Positions 1 through 12,848 of a stretch of DNA of 64,000 bases are shown one piece after another (the first letter of the stretch is position 1; every line of letters begins with the position of its first letter). Where the stretch lies: positions 1 through 64,000 of the forward strand of contig VWZP01010561.1 in assembly GCA_013396995.1 (NCBI GenBank), given 5' to 3'. The notes beneath the pieces are model-generated. The model was not told where the DNA came from. It did not search any database and saw only the letters and a list, made by a program, of their open reading frames with translations. Position numbers and translations under genes: made by a program. The stretch comes from Dicaeum eximium. Lineage: Eukaryota > Chordata > Aves > Passeriformes > Dicaeidae.

Positions 1-27
1 CCAACATAGACATTCTGTGATTCCATG
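1..27 (+). mobile_element. Possible CR1 3' tail cut by the window edge
   Basis: The first bases read CCAACATAGACATTCTGTGA followed by TTCCATG. This resembles the plus-sense CR1 3' terminus, in which a CCAACC-type stretch is followed by ATTCTATG-like repeats. It is very short, so the assignment is tentative. Confidence 0.45.
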
Positions 28-187
28 AATGTGAGGTCTCTTGGAAAAACCCATCTGGCTGCTTCTGTATTACCAGCTGCCAACATAAGCCCTAAGCTTC
101 CTGTCTGCGTTATGCAGCAAAGTGTTTCTCAAAAGCCCAAATGACCACAGCCATGAGCAATCTGGGGGAAAAGGTGCAGGAACCTAC
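1..187 (-). other. FARS2: Start of the next FARS2 intron (runs off the left edge)
   Basis: On the minus strand this begins with the donor GTAGGT at 187-182 and continues out of the window. Phase is 1: the exon contributes the first base of the next codon. Apart from a possible CR1 tail at the extreme left, I see nothing in it. Confidence 0.88.
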
Positions 188-347
188 CATCACCAAAGAT
201 GTGAGTCATGAGCTTCGTGAGCACTTGCTTCAGGTTGAACTCCACCAGCCTCACTGCCTCCATGGTGTGACACTCCTGCTTGTGTGCAGTGCGATGGCCT
301 TGCTCAAACAGCTGCAAACCTTCACCATCCTTAATGCTGGAGAACAG
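188..347 (-). CDS. FARS2: FARS2 second coding exon: residues 207-259 plus one base
   Basis: This 160-nt exon continues the synthetase core. It starts after an acceptor TAG (350-348) with CTG TTC, giving LFSSIKDGEGLQLFEQ, then RTAHKQECHTMEAVRLVEF, and ends at HIFGD plus the first G of the next codon. The recalled human exon product (LFAGIKDGESLQLFEQ to HLFGD) has the same 53 residues plus one base, so length and phase are conserved. The donor GTAGGT follows at 187-182. The region lies between class II motif 2 and the later motif 3, and helps form the catalytic domain. The acceptor side reads phase 0, matching the end of the upstream exon. An ATG-started reading of this locus both misses the first 11 residues of the exon and runs on into intron, so the splice-bounded coordinates are preferred. 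The exons for the rest of the catalytic domain and the C-terminal anticodon-binding domain lie beyond the left edge of the window. Confidence 0.95.
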
Positions 348-785
348 CTAGAACAAAACCACAAAAACACCATGTTTTGCATCAGTGACCTCCTGAACAA
401 AAATAAAGAATAAAGTTCCATTGATTTAAGTGGGAATCTTACCTGCCAGGTCTGCACTGTGAAAAACAAACATAAAGACCATGACTTAATACAAATTCTG
501 TTCACTAAATGCAGAGATGAATCATCTTAAGAACAAAAATGCTCAAATAATTAAATCTGGTTTATTTCTGTACTATATCATCAAATAATATGATTAGCTA
601 TAGGAAAATAATAATTTACAAAATAAGCATCTCTCCTTTTCTGATTCAGTTACTTTGAAAATTATCATGCAGAACAAAGTACTCTGTACAGTGAATGTAA
701 ATTACACCCCAAAAACTACAAAACACAATGAACGCAATGGCATTTATCAGAACTTCAACTCTCTTAATACTTGAATGATGTAAGA

Positions 786-940
786 GAAATACCAAAACAA
801 CAAAAAAACCCCAAAAACACAAAACCAAAAACAGACAAAAAAATCAAACCAACCAATCGAACCAACCCCAAACAATAAAAAAAATAAACCAAAAAACCCC
901 AAACCAACAAACAAAAAAAAACCAAACCCAAAACAAACCC
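786..940. repeat. A/C-rich low-complexity tract
   Basis: About 155 bases are almost entirely A and C, made of imperfect CAAAA, CCAAA and AACC units, with very few G or T. The minus strand reads as G/T-rich, which gives a spurious hydrophobic frame of Phe, Leu, Val and Gly. Confidence 0.85.
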
Positions 941-2394
941 TGGCAGTTTAACAAGAATTAAGCTGCTTACAGCTGATTCATTCTGGGTACAGTTTATATT
1001 CATTTAAGGACTATAATCTTTCTGTATATTCCCACACACAGTATCCTTTTTGTGAACAAGCATTTTGTCTATGGGACACTTAAGGATTCATGATCTCAGG
1101 TGGGGGTTTCCAGATAAGTTACGAAGCACAGGGACAGCTGTTTTGGGATGTGGCAGACTTGCTCTTCATTCAGACCTGCACCCCACCACATCTGCTGCAA
1201 GTTGAAGGTTTCTGTTTTCTGCATATCCCCATGTGTTTGTGGCCAGGTGATCCTGGCCAGACATGTACCAGCACATCTATATCCTTTCTGAGACCAATAA
1301 AACACATTCATTAAACAACATTATTGGAGGCTCTGTGTCTTTGGGAGACAAGCAGGCGGTTTTACACTAGTGTGTAAAGAGTATTTTTTTTTTAAATCCT
1401 TACACAGGTTTACAAAACCCCCATATCTGGGGTGAAGTCTGGAAGGTAGGGAGAGCCAGTTGTGAAAGTGTTTCTAGGGCTCTTTCCTACCCCTCCTCCT
1501 CCACCTTCCCTAGTCAAACAAGCACACACAGAGGGAAAAAACATGCACTGAGATTTTCTTCCCATTAAGCCTCCCAACATAAATAGCTCTTACTCAGGAG
1601 ATGCCATGAATATTGTGTAACCTCACACTCACAACTCACACTCACAACTCATGGATGCCCACAGAAGTTGTTTTAACTGCAGTTTTATGCCTTCAGAGCT
1701 CTAAATGCTCCAAACAAAAAGTTCAAGTGAATCTCTGGTAGTCCACAAATGCTAGATGTAATTAATTAGGACAAGTTTCTAGAACACTTCCTACAGACAC
1801 AATGAATGAAGAGACTGAGTTTAGAGAGCAGGCAAACTAGCACCACACTGGATTGAAGAAATACAAAAAAAAAATCCAATAGCATTTAACTTTTTATTGC
1901 TAGCCACAAGGAGATTGCTGGCAAATTGAGAAAACACTTCTTTGGCTCATCTCCTTAGTGTGCTGCAGAAAATACTAAATTAAAAAGGGAAAGTATAAAT
2001 ACCAAATAAAATTATTCTCCACCAGTCTAACAAAAATGCCTTACTAACCAAAAGGCAGCAGCTTGACAGAGCAAGTATCACACTTTTAAATAACAGATTA
2101 TTCATTCAAGTGCTCATCTGAAAGATTAAACACCTTTCTTCTTACTGACATTATTCCTACCTGAGAATACCCACCCTACACTAATTTGCTGTCAGCAAGG
2201 CTGGTCGGTCACCCAGCATGTGGTTTTGAAAGCTGGGGAATTCAGAGAGGCCAGCATTAGCCCAGGGAGGATAATTGTCTTAGGCTCACTGGGTGGCCAG
2301 TGGAGAGAGATAGGCTCCCTCACAGAGGAACACAGAGTGGCTAAATTAGGTTCCTGCTCTGCACAACCCCACACAGGTAGCTATTTTTTCTATT

Positions 2395-2418
2395 GACTGA
2401 CTGACTCACTCACTCACT
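2395..2418 (+). repeat. Tetranucleotide microsatellite GACT x3 then CACT x3
   Basis: Three perfect GACT copies run directly into three perfect CACT copies, a compound array in which the unit changed by one base. Confidence 0.9.
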
Positions 2419-4775
2419 AAGCCAGAAACACCCTTCAGGCAACAGAGATGCTCCCTCTTTGGACCAGAATACACTGTATTTACACATCAGAAGGTACATT
2501 TGTTATTTTACCTATCAGCAGTATTTTAGGACATGAAACTCTCTTCCTTCCTTTTCCCCTTCACTCCTCCCTTCAGTTTAAGACTGGCTCCTCAGACCAC
2601 TACAAAGAACAGTCTGGGCACTAGCCTTCAAAACACAGCATAGGTATCAACAAGTACATAGAAATACTTTTCCTTAATGTTCAATTATTTCTCAAATGTT
2701 CATATCACAATTACAGTCTAAAGCAAAATCCTGTTTCAGTGGTTTATATCAGATGTGGAAGCAAAATACACACAAGAACCATTAAATACATTGAATCATA
2801 ATGCAGCCCTGTCACCTGCCTGAGCCCTAATCCTGCCAAACCAGTCATAGGCACCATCTCCTTCTCCAGGCCAGGACAAGGGTCCATGCAGCAGCGCACT
2901 GAGCCAGCCTGGCAGGCAACTCAGGAGAAGGGAAGAAACTGAGGGATGTGAAATTGGTGAAGTTCAGCTTAGTAATCAAGTATCATCATACTAGCAGCAC
3001 CAAGAGATGAGCTAGCACGTGGAACAGGGCTGGGTCACTTTGGGCACAGGCATGACTCTAGTCCAGTTCAGATAGGCTCAGAAAACACTCGGAAGCCATA
3101 GGGAAGTCCCTGAAACAGGCAGAACAGCCCCCCTTACAGTCAGGCTACAAGAGGCACTTTGGTATTCTCCATAGAGGCTCCATCAGCTGCAGATGGGATT
3201 ATACAGAGAAAAAAAAGAGGTACCTTACAGTTGTATTAATATTTACTCCTGACTTTCCATTCACTGACATTGCTATGTCAATACGAGCAGCTTTAAACCG
3301 ATACACCAATTACACTATTACAACGATTGAACTGTGCTAAGTACATGTCTTGGATTAGAAACACTTCAACATTTCTGTATACATAAAGCCAGGAAAGTCA
3401 AAGCTTGAATAAAATGAAGAATCACCTACAGTCGCTCCTTTTTGATGTCGATTTTTCTCAAACACATATCTGAGCAAATGGAGAAAAAAAATACCTAACA
3501 TCTTGCATAAAACACTGACACATCCAAGACGGCATTTTCATGTACGTTCATTCCTTCAGTGCAGACTAAAACAGCATCCACTATCTTATTGTGTTCAATA
3601 CAATCAGTCACTACTACAAGCAGGAAAGAAATTTCCTGTAGCCATAAATCGAGTACCTACGTGTCTGTCTAGTGTAAGGACAAGAAGATTTTTCTTTGAG
3701 TGAAGATGTAAAAACCATTGAATATTGTACCACCATGAAGAAGTCAAAAAAATTAACACTTACCAGGATTTATCAGCATATCTGACTGATGCTGCATTAC
3801 AAAGGAGAAGGTAGAAAGGCATTGAAGTGACCTAACCACGTGGCATGAAGTTTACTCACAGTTCAGCTCATAATAAAAATAAATTTAAATTTGATAACAT
3901 GTAACAGCAAGAAGACACAGAGTTTAAACTGGACAAGTACAAATGGAGCTATGGTCCTTCAGGAGCACATTCCAATATTTCTCAGCCTGGCATGAAATGC
4001 AGAAGTTACATTTGTGATTCAAAAAAAGACCCCAACGTTTCCTGAGTCACTTGACAGACTTTTTAGTCTCACATCCCTTCATTAGCCATACGTTTAGTAT
4101 TCAAAATTAAGTGCCTCTTTGCAGGATGGCATTCACAGTAGGTTTCAGATCAGAGAGATCTGTAACTATATCCTGCCTTTCCACAATGCAGTTGTGTATT
4201 CTTCCTGCCACTCATGCATACACCAGTGATTAAGATAATGAATAAATCATGCTCATGTACTTATACTCACAAGTAAACCAGCATTTAAGATTATCTCTAT
4301 ATGACGATCTCCAAGTGACTACACCCAACCTTGACACACCAAATACATTTTGTCTCACTGGCCCTAATAAATATCTCTAAAAATTAACCAACAGCTGCAC
4401 TCTGAATCCACTTACTAATAGCAAACCTCTTCCACAACATTTTAAATGTGCTGTGGAACTCAAGGCTCAACCAATGGATTATGAATTATGAAGATGATGC
4501 CACCAAGAGATGGCTCAAAGAGAAAACCTAATTTCAGTCTCAATCAGGCTCCAAGGTGTAACCATACACCCTGTTGCAGCCAGCTTCAGGTATCAAAGAG
4601 GTACACAGCCCATGATCCACATGACAGAAGGCTCTTCAATGCATATCAGTAAGGATTTTTTGGGGCAGAAAATGGCAAAAATTACTTCAACCTACAAGCC
4701 TGAAGGCAGTCACCCTAATTTCTACCATTCCTTCCATTCCAGTTCTCCAATTACAGCAAAGAAAGGTAACCTCTG

Positions 4776-4828
4776 TGGTTTTTTGGGGGTGGGGGCTGGG
4801 TTTTTTTGTTTTTGTTTGGTTTTTTTTA
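4776..4828 (+). repeat. T/G-rich low-complexity tract
   Basis: Runs of T and G (for example TTTTTTGGGGGTGGGGG) alternate over about 50 bases. It is the strand opposite in character to the A/C-rich tract near 0.8 kb. Confidence 0.75.
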
Positions 4829-5908
4829 ACCTAATCAAAGTGTTTCTGTAAGAAAGGGAAAACAATAAAGACGTTTTCGAGCCAGAAAGAAAATGTAACA
4901 CTGCTACACAGATACCTGATATTATGAGGCATCTATCATAGACTTCTGTTTCTGTAGCAGTAGAAATTCCTTTACTTTTAAGTACCTTAGCCTTCCCAAA
5001 TACACTTGTGGACACTTTCCTTTTTTTTTTAAATTCCTGCACAATTTAAATATTGCATTGAATAGATTTAATGGCTTTATTCTGAACAGCTTTGTTGGTT
5101 TATTTGGTTTTTTTTTAGCTGGACAACAAAAAGTAAGACAAAGTCTGGAAAAAATATGAAGTCTTTGCAGTAAAAAAGATGCACCACCAGTTTTCAAACT
5201 TTCTAGACCATGGATCACTATGAAAATCTAACACACCTTCTGATGCCCTCCACTGTCAAATTTTTGACTAAAAATAACAAAGAATACAAATTGGATCCTC
5301 AGATCAGTGAAGATCTATTTATTATGGCACGATTTATACACCACAACTTGGAAAATACTGAACAATATAATGTTCACAACTTGGATTAATACTGGAGAAA
5401 ATGAAATCAGTTCCACCTGAACTAGGCAGGCTCTTCATTGCGACCACTCAGTTCAACTGAAGCTTCAGGAATAAATTCACCTCAGAATATTCTAGCAAAG
5501 CATTTTTTTTTACCAAGGTGGATCTAGTCATATCCATAAGTTCTAGAGGGCTAAAAAGGGTACCTTTCCTTGGTCATTTAAGCCTTTTAAAATATTTGTT
5601 CCTTGGTGCCCAGGTAAACACTGCTATTATGACTCCCACTCATATTCACAAGCACTCTAAAACAAACTGTAAAAGCTCCAAATTACTCCATAAAATAGGT
5701 TGATCCCTGGAAAACTATAAATTGATTTAAATTCCTTGACATATGAGGATTAAAAAAAAAGGGACTGAAGACAGGAAGGAGCTTTTCTTTGATAAAATGT
5801 CAGAGCAAAAGCCCAGTGTCCAAAGCTGCAGTAACATATAGGATTTTGGAGAAGTCAAGCATAAAGACACGAGTTTTCCGAGGGGAAACCCAGCATGGCA
5901 CTTGATTT

Positions 5909-5930
5909 AAAAAAAAAAAAAAAAAAAAAA
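5909..5930 (+). repeat. Poly(A) run of 22
   Basis: Twenty-two uninterrupted A residues. No recognisable retrocopy body precedes it on the plus strand, so a simple mononucleotide tract is the conservative reading. In the transcribed (minus) orientation it is a T22 tract inside a FARS2 intron. Confidence 0.95.
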
Positions 5931-8900
5931 CCAAAACTGCAGATGAGTAGATGAGTGGTCAACCAGGAGTTCACATCATCCCAAACCACAAGGAAAAGGA
6001 TAAAAGCAACATCTTTTTCTTTTTAACAGTACACCAGGAATATTGCCAAGGTACTCAAGTATGGGAAGACGAGGAAAGGAGTATGTATTTAGATGAAAAA
6101 GAGAAAAATCTACCAATCTTCTATTACCTAGAACAAGAGTCTTTACATTTTGGGATATAAACACTAAAAACTACAATATTGACTTTTTAAAAAAAATTAT
6201 ATATAGTGCTTTGGAGGAGCAATCCTTTATTTGTAACTAGAATATTTACCCTTTTTCTATTGCATCCTAACAAAAAAGTTTCCATTTCCACCATAAGCAT
6301 CTCATCAGTGGAGAACAAAGATGTATCCCTACTACTTCTAGCACAAACAAGCCTGATGAAAGGATCATTTTTTCATCTAAACAGCCTTGTATTGGCTTCC
6401 ACTGGAACAAGGTCACTAAATTAGAGGAGTAATTCCTATGTTTTAACATCTGTTCCCTTTAAAATTTGTGTATAATTCAGTACAGACTATAAAACTCTGT
6501 ATGAAGTCTTCTTCAAATGTGTAAACATTTTTTGTTATCAGCTGAAAGCTGTTCATTGACTGCCATTGGGTTTATATTGGCTCCCTCTTCTGGCTGACAT
6601 GCACAAAGTTCAATCTAACTGAGATTTTTTTCTCTTTTCCACAAATTATGGAACTGCACCAAAGGCAATGGCATAGTACAGAAATAATTGCTCTTATAAT
6701 CCACCCAGGAAAACTGGCCAGTTCAAACCTGACTACAGTAGTATCAAAATTGCCAATCCAAAGTACAAACCAAAAGAAAAAAAGCCATATATCATGGAAG
6801 AAAAAAAAGATTCAAACACCAATTAGAAGAAAAACAGGAATGTTGGAGGAAGTGATTACAAAGGAATATCATCTGGGGGTACTGTTTAATAAGAACAGCT
6901 CATTTTATGTTCAGAATTCTGAAGTAGATTGGGAAGCTATTTTTGGTTTTAATTATTTATATTAGTCAGTTTCTAACTGTTCTTCTATTACATTCAGATA
7001 ATATCACCTAAAATACTTTTAAATATAGCAAAAACATGTATAAATGTATTTTCAGATGTTCATTAATAGCTGTCCAAGGACATTATTTTAAAGTTTATGA
7101 GAAATTTAAGCATTAATTATTCTAACTTTTAGCAATGAGTTAGTTTGAGAAATAGGAATTTCTTTAGTACTTTAATATTTACAGTCATACTAAGCTGCAG
7201 AAATGCATCAGTTACCTGCCCATCTTTGAATTATAGATTACTTCTCTCTTTAAAAATTAATCAACCAACCATCATGAAAAAACATATAGTCAAAAAAAGC
7301 AAATAGTTCATTAATATCTCAGGAAAACATACTGCAAAATTGCCAGACCTCGGGTTTTTTTTCCCAGATTTTACTTCAATCTACTGATTTTAACTCTGAT
7401 ATAAAGAATGATGCTGAAGGCTTCCATCACAGCGCAGGAGTTTTAACCAAAAAACTACAGAATTTGGCATTTGTAAGGGAGACTGACTTTTGTACATTTA
7501 CATCTTTTGTATCCTGCCTAAAATTTCAGCTCAAGACAATTTGACTTTTCCCCCCACACCTCCTAAACTGAGATCAAACATCAAATTCCTCTAAATTCAA
7601 GTTCTTATAAAATCACTGTAGGCTTTCGTTTTTCTTCTCACAAATTCTTAGGTCTGTGGTCACTTACACTGAGAAGACACTGAATGATAAATGTAAAAAT
7701 CAAAAGAACAAATTAGAGCAGCAAACTGACAACAGCATGTAAAATTACTATGCAGGCCATAGAAGGAAATGTACCCAGGGCTAAGAACTAACAGTTTTTC
7801 CCTTGGTTCCAAGATTCTGATCCTTGTAATTGTGCAAATTTCCTCTCACCAGAGACTGTAGCCTGGTTAGGAATGAAAAGTCTGAGACAAGGGTAACAGG
7901 CCCTGACAGTCACGTTTCTGCTCAGTGGGTTACAGCTTAAACTTGAGTTTAAATAAATGAATATCAGAATATTTCTCTCATGTAGTATTACCTCTATTTA
8001 GTCTTTGTTCCGCTCAGACAGTTCCTTCTGGAATTATTTAAACGTGGATTATTCTGAACAGGCAACCAGAATATAAAACACAGAAACAGTCCCCAGTGAA
8101 GTTTCAGAATTACACATTCATTTTTTCCACAAGGCTCTTGTGATTGTGACTGTAAAAAGGAGTATATATTGAAACACAAACTGAAGCAAAAAAGGATGCA
8201 TCAGATCATGCTCAGGTTTATAATTTTTGCATGTTGCCCAATAAACAACATTTACACATCGTACACCGCACCACTATTCTTTCTTCATCAGCATAGAAAG
8301 TTCTCAATCATTTTCTTGGAGAAAAAAAGAGGAAAGAAACAATCTCCAGTGCAATCAATTAGATTGTTAAACATTGTATATTTCTAGACAGAACATGTCA
8401 GCGAAAATATTTGTGTAACTCTGTTCCCAGTTATACTAATATTCCTATTATTAAATTTGTAGAGTAGAAAGAAACAGTCTGTCATTAGGACCAACATTTC
8501 TTAAGGAGTATATTCATTAGTAAGAAGTTCAATGATTAGATCAATCACACCTTGCAGAAATTTCATACTGCAATAATGTTGATGTTATAATTTTGTGGCA
8601 AGTAAAATATTTCCATCTGAATGACTGAACTTCTGCTCAAGTAAAAAAAAAAAAAGTTGTGATGAACAGAAACAGTTAAGAAATAGTATTTTCTTAATAT
8701 AGTATTGCATATACCCTGATTATATTCATAAATAGGCCTATGGGTAAAGGACAGCAAACAAACGAGGCTGGGTAAGTCTGCAGAGGTTCCATGTCGTGGT
8801 TACCAAAGGAGCAGCTGCAGCTGCATTCAGCACCCCACAGCTCTCAGGACACCTGCAGAGGCAGGAATGACTTCCCAGTGGAACAAGCAGCAGCCACACG

Positions 8901-9948
8901 GGGTGGGAAAGTACAGTGCAGGCAGCACCAGCCCCTTCCATCACCGAGAAAAGCAGTGCTCTGTGATTACCTTAGTTTTCCCTTAGGCATCCAAAAGCAT
9001 CAGGCTTCTCTGCCAAGCTCCTGTCACCCGTTGGCAAGAGCATTAAGAACGGTCTACATCTCAGTATTATTAGAATAAGCTAGTTTTAGTTATAGAACTG
9101 TGAATTTGGCAGTATTGCTACAAGCATACACCAATTATACAAATCAATTACAATTTGGAAAACAAACTGGCTTATATTTACCACTGATCAATGATGCAGC
9201 AGAGTACTTAATGACACCCAGGCATTTGCAGAACATGCAAGCTGTGCCAACAAAACATATAGACTTAAGAGTCTTGGACATCAAGCTAGAGCTCTTCAGC
9301 TGATGCCTCTGGACTCCCATGGGTTTGCTGTGTATGCACCACAAACACACACACAAACACACATCTATTGGCTGCAAGAGATGAATCCTTCGATGCAGCT
9401 TTAGGATGAGATGAAGAATTAAACAATTCCCTAGAAAATGACATTCATTTACAGAAGGTTGTTATTATTAAAAGAAAAAGAAAAGACAACAGTGAAAACT
9501 GTACTTTGGAAGTAGCTATAACAACTCGCATCCAAGGAGTCCTTCAAGAATTTACTTGATAGAGTTTTTGGTAAAGTGATCTCACCAGAAGACAGTTGTG
9601 ACAGAAATAGAATTGAGTTGTGCAGATCATTAACTGAACAAGTTGTTTCATTTCAGATTATGTTTCACTTTGCTAGCTTTCAATAATACTGTCTTTCATT
9701 TTTTCACATTTTCCTAGGGAATTTTATAGTAGTTTTAAAATTCAACACTTTCCATCGACATTTTTCACAAATTAAAAATATTGCTATATGACAAATCACT
9801 TAATCTTTATCAATGTGCAGCATAACATTGTTGCTGTAACATGCTTACATGCATGAACCTTGTTTATGTGGATGAAGTTTGCTTGCAGCTAACACAAGAC
9901 CAAACAACTTACCCAAAATGCCTTTCACCCCAGCTAGAGAATTCATAC

Positions 9949-10566
9949 CTCATGGCAGGAGAAGAGGCGCACTCCCTCCATCTGATGGAAGACTGGGTAG
10001 TGGGTGTTATCGATCGTGTCGCGGCGGTAGACATCCCCCACTGCCAGAAAGGCGTCCAGGCCAGAGTGTATCAAGTCCCACTGATGAGCTGATGTATGAG
10101 CTCTGAGCATGTGGTCACGATTCAGGTAATAGTTATCCTCCTTCCTTCTGCTGGCATGGTTTTGTGGAATAAGTAAACTATCAAAATTCTGCTGGACTGT
10201 AACCACTGGAGAAAGACCGTCATACACAGAAAAGAGCGGAGTCCCACGGCGTCCTAGGTAATGTTTGTAGAAGTGCTCCTTCACCTGCTCCTTGATTAGC
10301 CACAAAGGGTGATGTTTTCTGTTGTGCAAGTTCTTCCCCACCTTGGAAAGAATCTTCTCTGTGACATTGCTGTAGTCATCTTGAGGATAAGATTTACCAA
10401 GCAGTTCCACAGTATTTGAGCAGGGTGCACTGGCAGCAAAATCTGAAGGTACAGACTTGGATGAAGAATGCCTTGAATGGGTGGGAATTCCTCTTACCTT
10501 TACTTTTGATGATAAAGCTGTTTTAGAATACTTAGCTACTCTCATGAATTTCCAGAGCATTGCCAT
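9949..10566 (-). CDS. FARS2: FARS2 first coding exon: mitochondrial phenylalanyl-tRNA synthetase, residues 1-206
   Basis: This exon encodes the N-terminal half of the monomeric mitochondrial enzyme that charges mitochondrial tRNA-Phe with phenylalanine in the matrix. Residues 1-41 contain many K/R and no D/E, as expected of a cleavable mitochondrial presequence. Clear family matches begin at about residue 53 (VELLGKSYPQDD), then NLHN and HHPLWLIKE (about 79-93), GTPLFSVYD (108-116), NYYLNR (145-150), RAHTSAHQWDL (155-165) and the class II motif 2 region with VGDVYRRD, HYPVFHQ and VRLF (176-202). Identity with the recalled human protein is high from residue 53 on, while the presequence is diverged, as usual. 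The ATG at 10566-10564 has A at -3 and G at +4, a strong Kozak context; Met3 and Met8 are weaker alternatives. The exon ends after a complete GAG codon (phase 0) followed by GTATGA. The frame runs one codon into the intron before a stop, so a raw 207-residue reading includes one intronic residue. Cys204 replaces a Lys in the recalled human sequence, outside the catalytic motifs. Confidence 0.97.
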
Positions 10567-10584
10567 TGTAAACTTTTTTATGAT
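10567..10584 (-). other. FARS2: FARS2 5' UTR part of the start-codon exon, with its splice acceptor
   Basis: Eighteen bases separate the start codon from a strong splice acceptor. On the minus strand the intron ends in a pyrimidine tract and AG (CCTTTTCTTTCTCTAG, 10600-10585). The 18-nt leader has no in-frame stop, so the true 5' boundary of the open frame cannot be read here. An upstream noncoding exon is inferred from the acceptor and from the known human gene layout; it is not in the window. Confidence 0.8.
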
Positions 10585-12822
10585 CTAGAGAAAGAAAAGG
10601 AATTAAAAATACTTGAGTTAGGAACTGCAATGTTGCTGCAGGAATTGCTATTATCTTAGGGATAGGTAAATCCAAATGTCTGTTTGATTAGTATCACAAA
10701 GTTCCCATTATAAACCACTCTTTTGACTTCAGAGGATGGGAAATAGCCTTGTGGTCAAATTTCAGCTAGATACTTTATTCAGTTATCGGGCTTCTGCATG
10801 ACTGCACCAGTATTAATGACTCTAGACCTAGCCTGAACCCCATTCCAGATGATCTTTAAAGATGAATAAACATCAGGCCTTCTTTGAAACAGTATTTTTC
10901 ATCCAATTAAAACATGTGGCAATAACTTAATATTACTTAAGAGAAACTCGTAACAGTGCCCTTCAGCAGTCAGAACTCGCTTATAATAAGCAATTAACTT
11001 ATTGCTCTATCATCTCCCCCATTAGCAGAAGCTGCAGAACGTGTTCCCCATCTACCTGATGCATGCGGCACGCACTATGCAACCATTACTAATTCCTACT
11101 TAATGCCAGACAAAACCAGTTTAACCTTTCAAACTACTGAACCACTGTGAAATAACAGATGGCCAGACAAGTCGTATATTTATATATAAACAGCTTATTA
11201 AATTCACATATGAGTATTGCACAAGATTCACCATAAAGTCTCCATATAGTCAGAACCAATGTTAGTATTTTGCAGTGATCACAAAACCCCTGTTTCCACA
11301 TATCCCCCAGGATGGTTATTTTCACAGCATCCACTGCTGTACAGGGGAGTCAGGCTTGTCAGATACCAGCAAGGCAAAGCGATGAGATTCTTCAAGTCCT
11401 CTGAACTGAAGAACTCATTTCCCATCAAAGGGCCATCTTTACACATCCTCCCTGTTCACAGACAGGCTTTGTGCTTCATGTGTATACAGCTGCATTCTCT
11501 GTAGAGTTCAAAGATAATTCCAAAACTAAAGAGTTTTGAGAGTGATGAACCTTTCAGTCAGTCCATATGCATAAGCCCATTCTGAGATGAAAAATTATTT
11601 GAAAATCTATAGTTGGGCTTCAGAAATATTAGCGAAGGTTCCAGTAAAATAATTAAGCAATAAAATTTACTTATTATGGAATGGGAAAACATAGGCATTA
11701 GAAGTTAAGTGACAGGGGAAAGGCATCTGCTACAAAACAACTGACTTGTATTTCTCTATGAACCAAGAATTAAAGGGCCACAGGTTTTCTGAGTGAAAGA
11801 ATTTTCTGTGAAAGTCATCTTAAAGAACTGAGGCAAGAAAGGACATAGGCAATAATAAATGCAACAGAGTCCAGAAGGAATACCTTTCAGTCTTTAGGAT
11901 TACAATATCTAGCTAGCTTTCCACAGGAACGTAAGGAAAACAAGCATAAGTAACAAAATAAACAAGGTGAGACTTTTTTTTATACTCTCACACTTCAAAA
12001 TATATATGCAAATAGAACAGACATACTAGAATAGAGAGTTCCAGAAAAAACAAATCTGTAAAAGGTAATGAGTATGGTCACATTTGGCTTTCTTCTGGCT
12101 TATATCTGGAAGTTTTCCATAGGTCTATTTCCTCAAGTAATTGTATCTCAATCAATCAAAATAAAGGCAACTTGGGTAGACAGAAATTAAACCTGGCAGG
12201 GAAGCGGAAGATTACTGAATATTTAGTTTAATCATTTTTCTGGTAGAAGACCTTTAGAAATAAATAAGAGCTATAAATTTTATCTAGTTTTGAAACTTTT
12301 AAGAATGACTGCCTTTGGCAGGGGGGTAGTTAAGAGTTTACAAAACTATGTCACTGAATTAGCTCTTAATTATTTGTTCTTCAATAAATGAATGCACATA
12401 TACACACCAGAAACCACTCTGATAGAGGCTAAGCAAGGGATAGTCTTATATTTTGAAAAGAGACTCCATTTTCCTGAAAATGTCCTTCATGGAAAGTGAG
12501 TTCTCATCCTCAAACAGCTGCTTGAAATACCCAGTCCTAGTCAGATAATGAATTCAGCTTCCCTTAAGTAAATACCACCATCTGCCCATACATTTATTTT
12601 TCTAAAAACTTCAATTCAAAACTTACACATAAGTGTAATGTACAAAAAAACTCTCATAACTTTATCGTGATTCTTGTGATGTTTGCTGCTTTCTTAAATA
12701 TCAATCCTCTGAGAATCAGACAACCATATGAGAAGCTTAACTTTCACATAAACAGTTTTGATTATTATACATTTATGGAAAAAGAAATAAGAATATGCAC
12801 CACAAGTATTGGGGGGGCACCC

Positions 12823-12848
12823 TTGTTTGTTTATTTGTTTGTTTGTTT
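12823..12848 (+). repeat. TTTG-type tetranucleotide repeat
   Basis: About six units of TTTG with one TTTA variant, directly after a run of G residues. Confidence 0.8.

Larger units (their letters stand above)
348..9948 (-). other. FARS2: FARS2 intron between the first two coding exons (9,601 bp)
   Basis: The donor is GTATGA (9948-9943) and the acceptor is a T/G-rich tract ending TTGTTCTAG (356-348), both on the minus strand. I found no convincing gene inside. It is A+T-rich with an A/C-rich tract near 0.8-0.9 kb, a T/G-rich tract near 4.8 kb, an A22 run at 5.9 kb and a GACT/CACT tetranucleotide near 2.4 kb. Somewhat GC-richer patches at about 1.1-1.3, 2.8-3.1 and 8.8-9.0 kb contain only short frames without family matches. 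Confidence 0.9.

Noticed and set aside
764..1003. 79-codon minus-strand hydrophobic frame resembling a membrane protein
   Set aside because: It reads through the A/C-rich low-complexity tract, and its Phe/Leu/Val/Gly bias comes from the G/T-rich complement.
1090..1314. Possible short gene with an AATAAA at 1296-1301
   Set aside because: The frames on both strands are short and unconserved by eye, and AATAAA is common by chance in A+T-rich intron.
4510..4851. 113-codon plus-strand frame
   Set aside because: Its C-terminus runs into the T/G-rich tract and no family similarity is visible.
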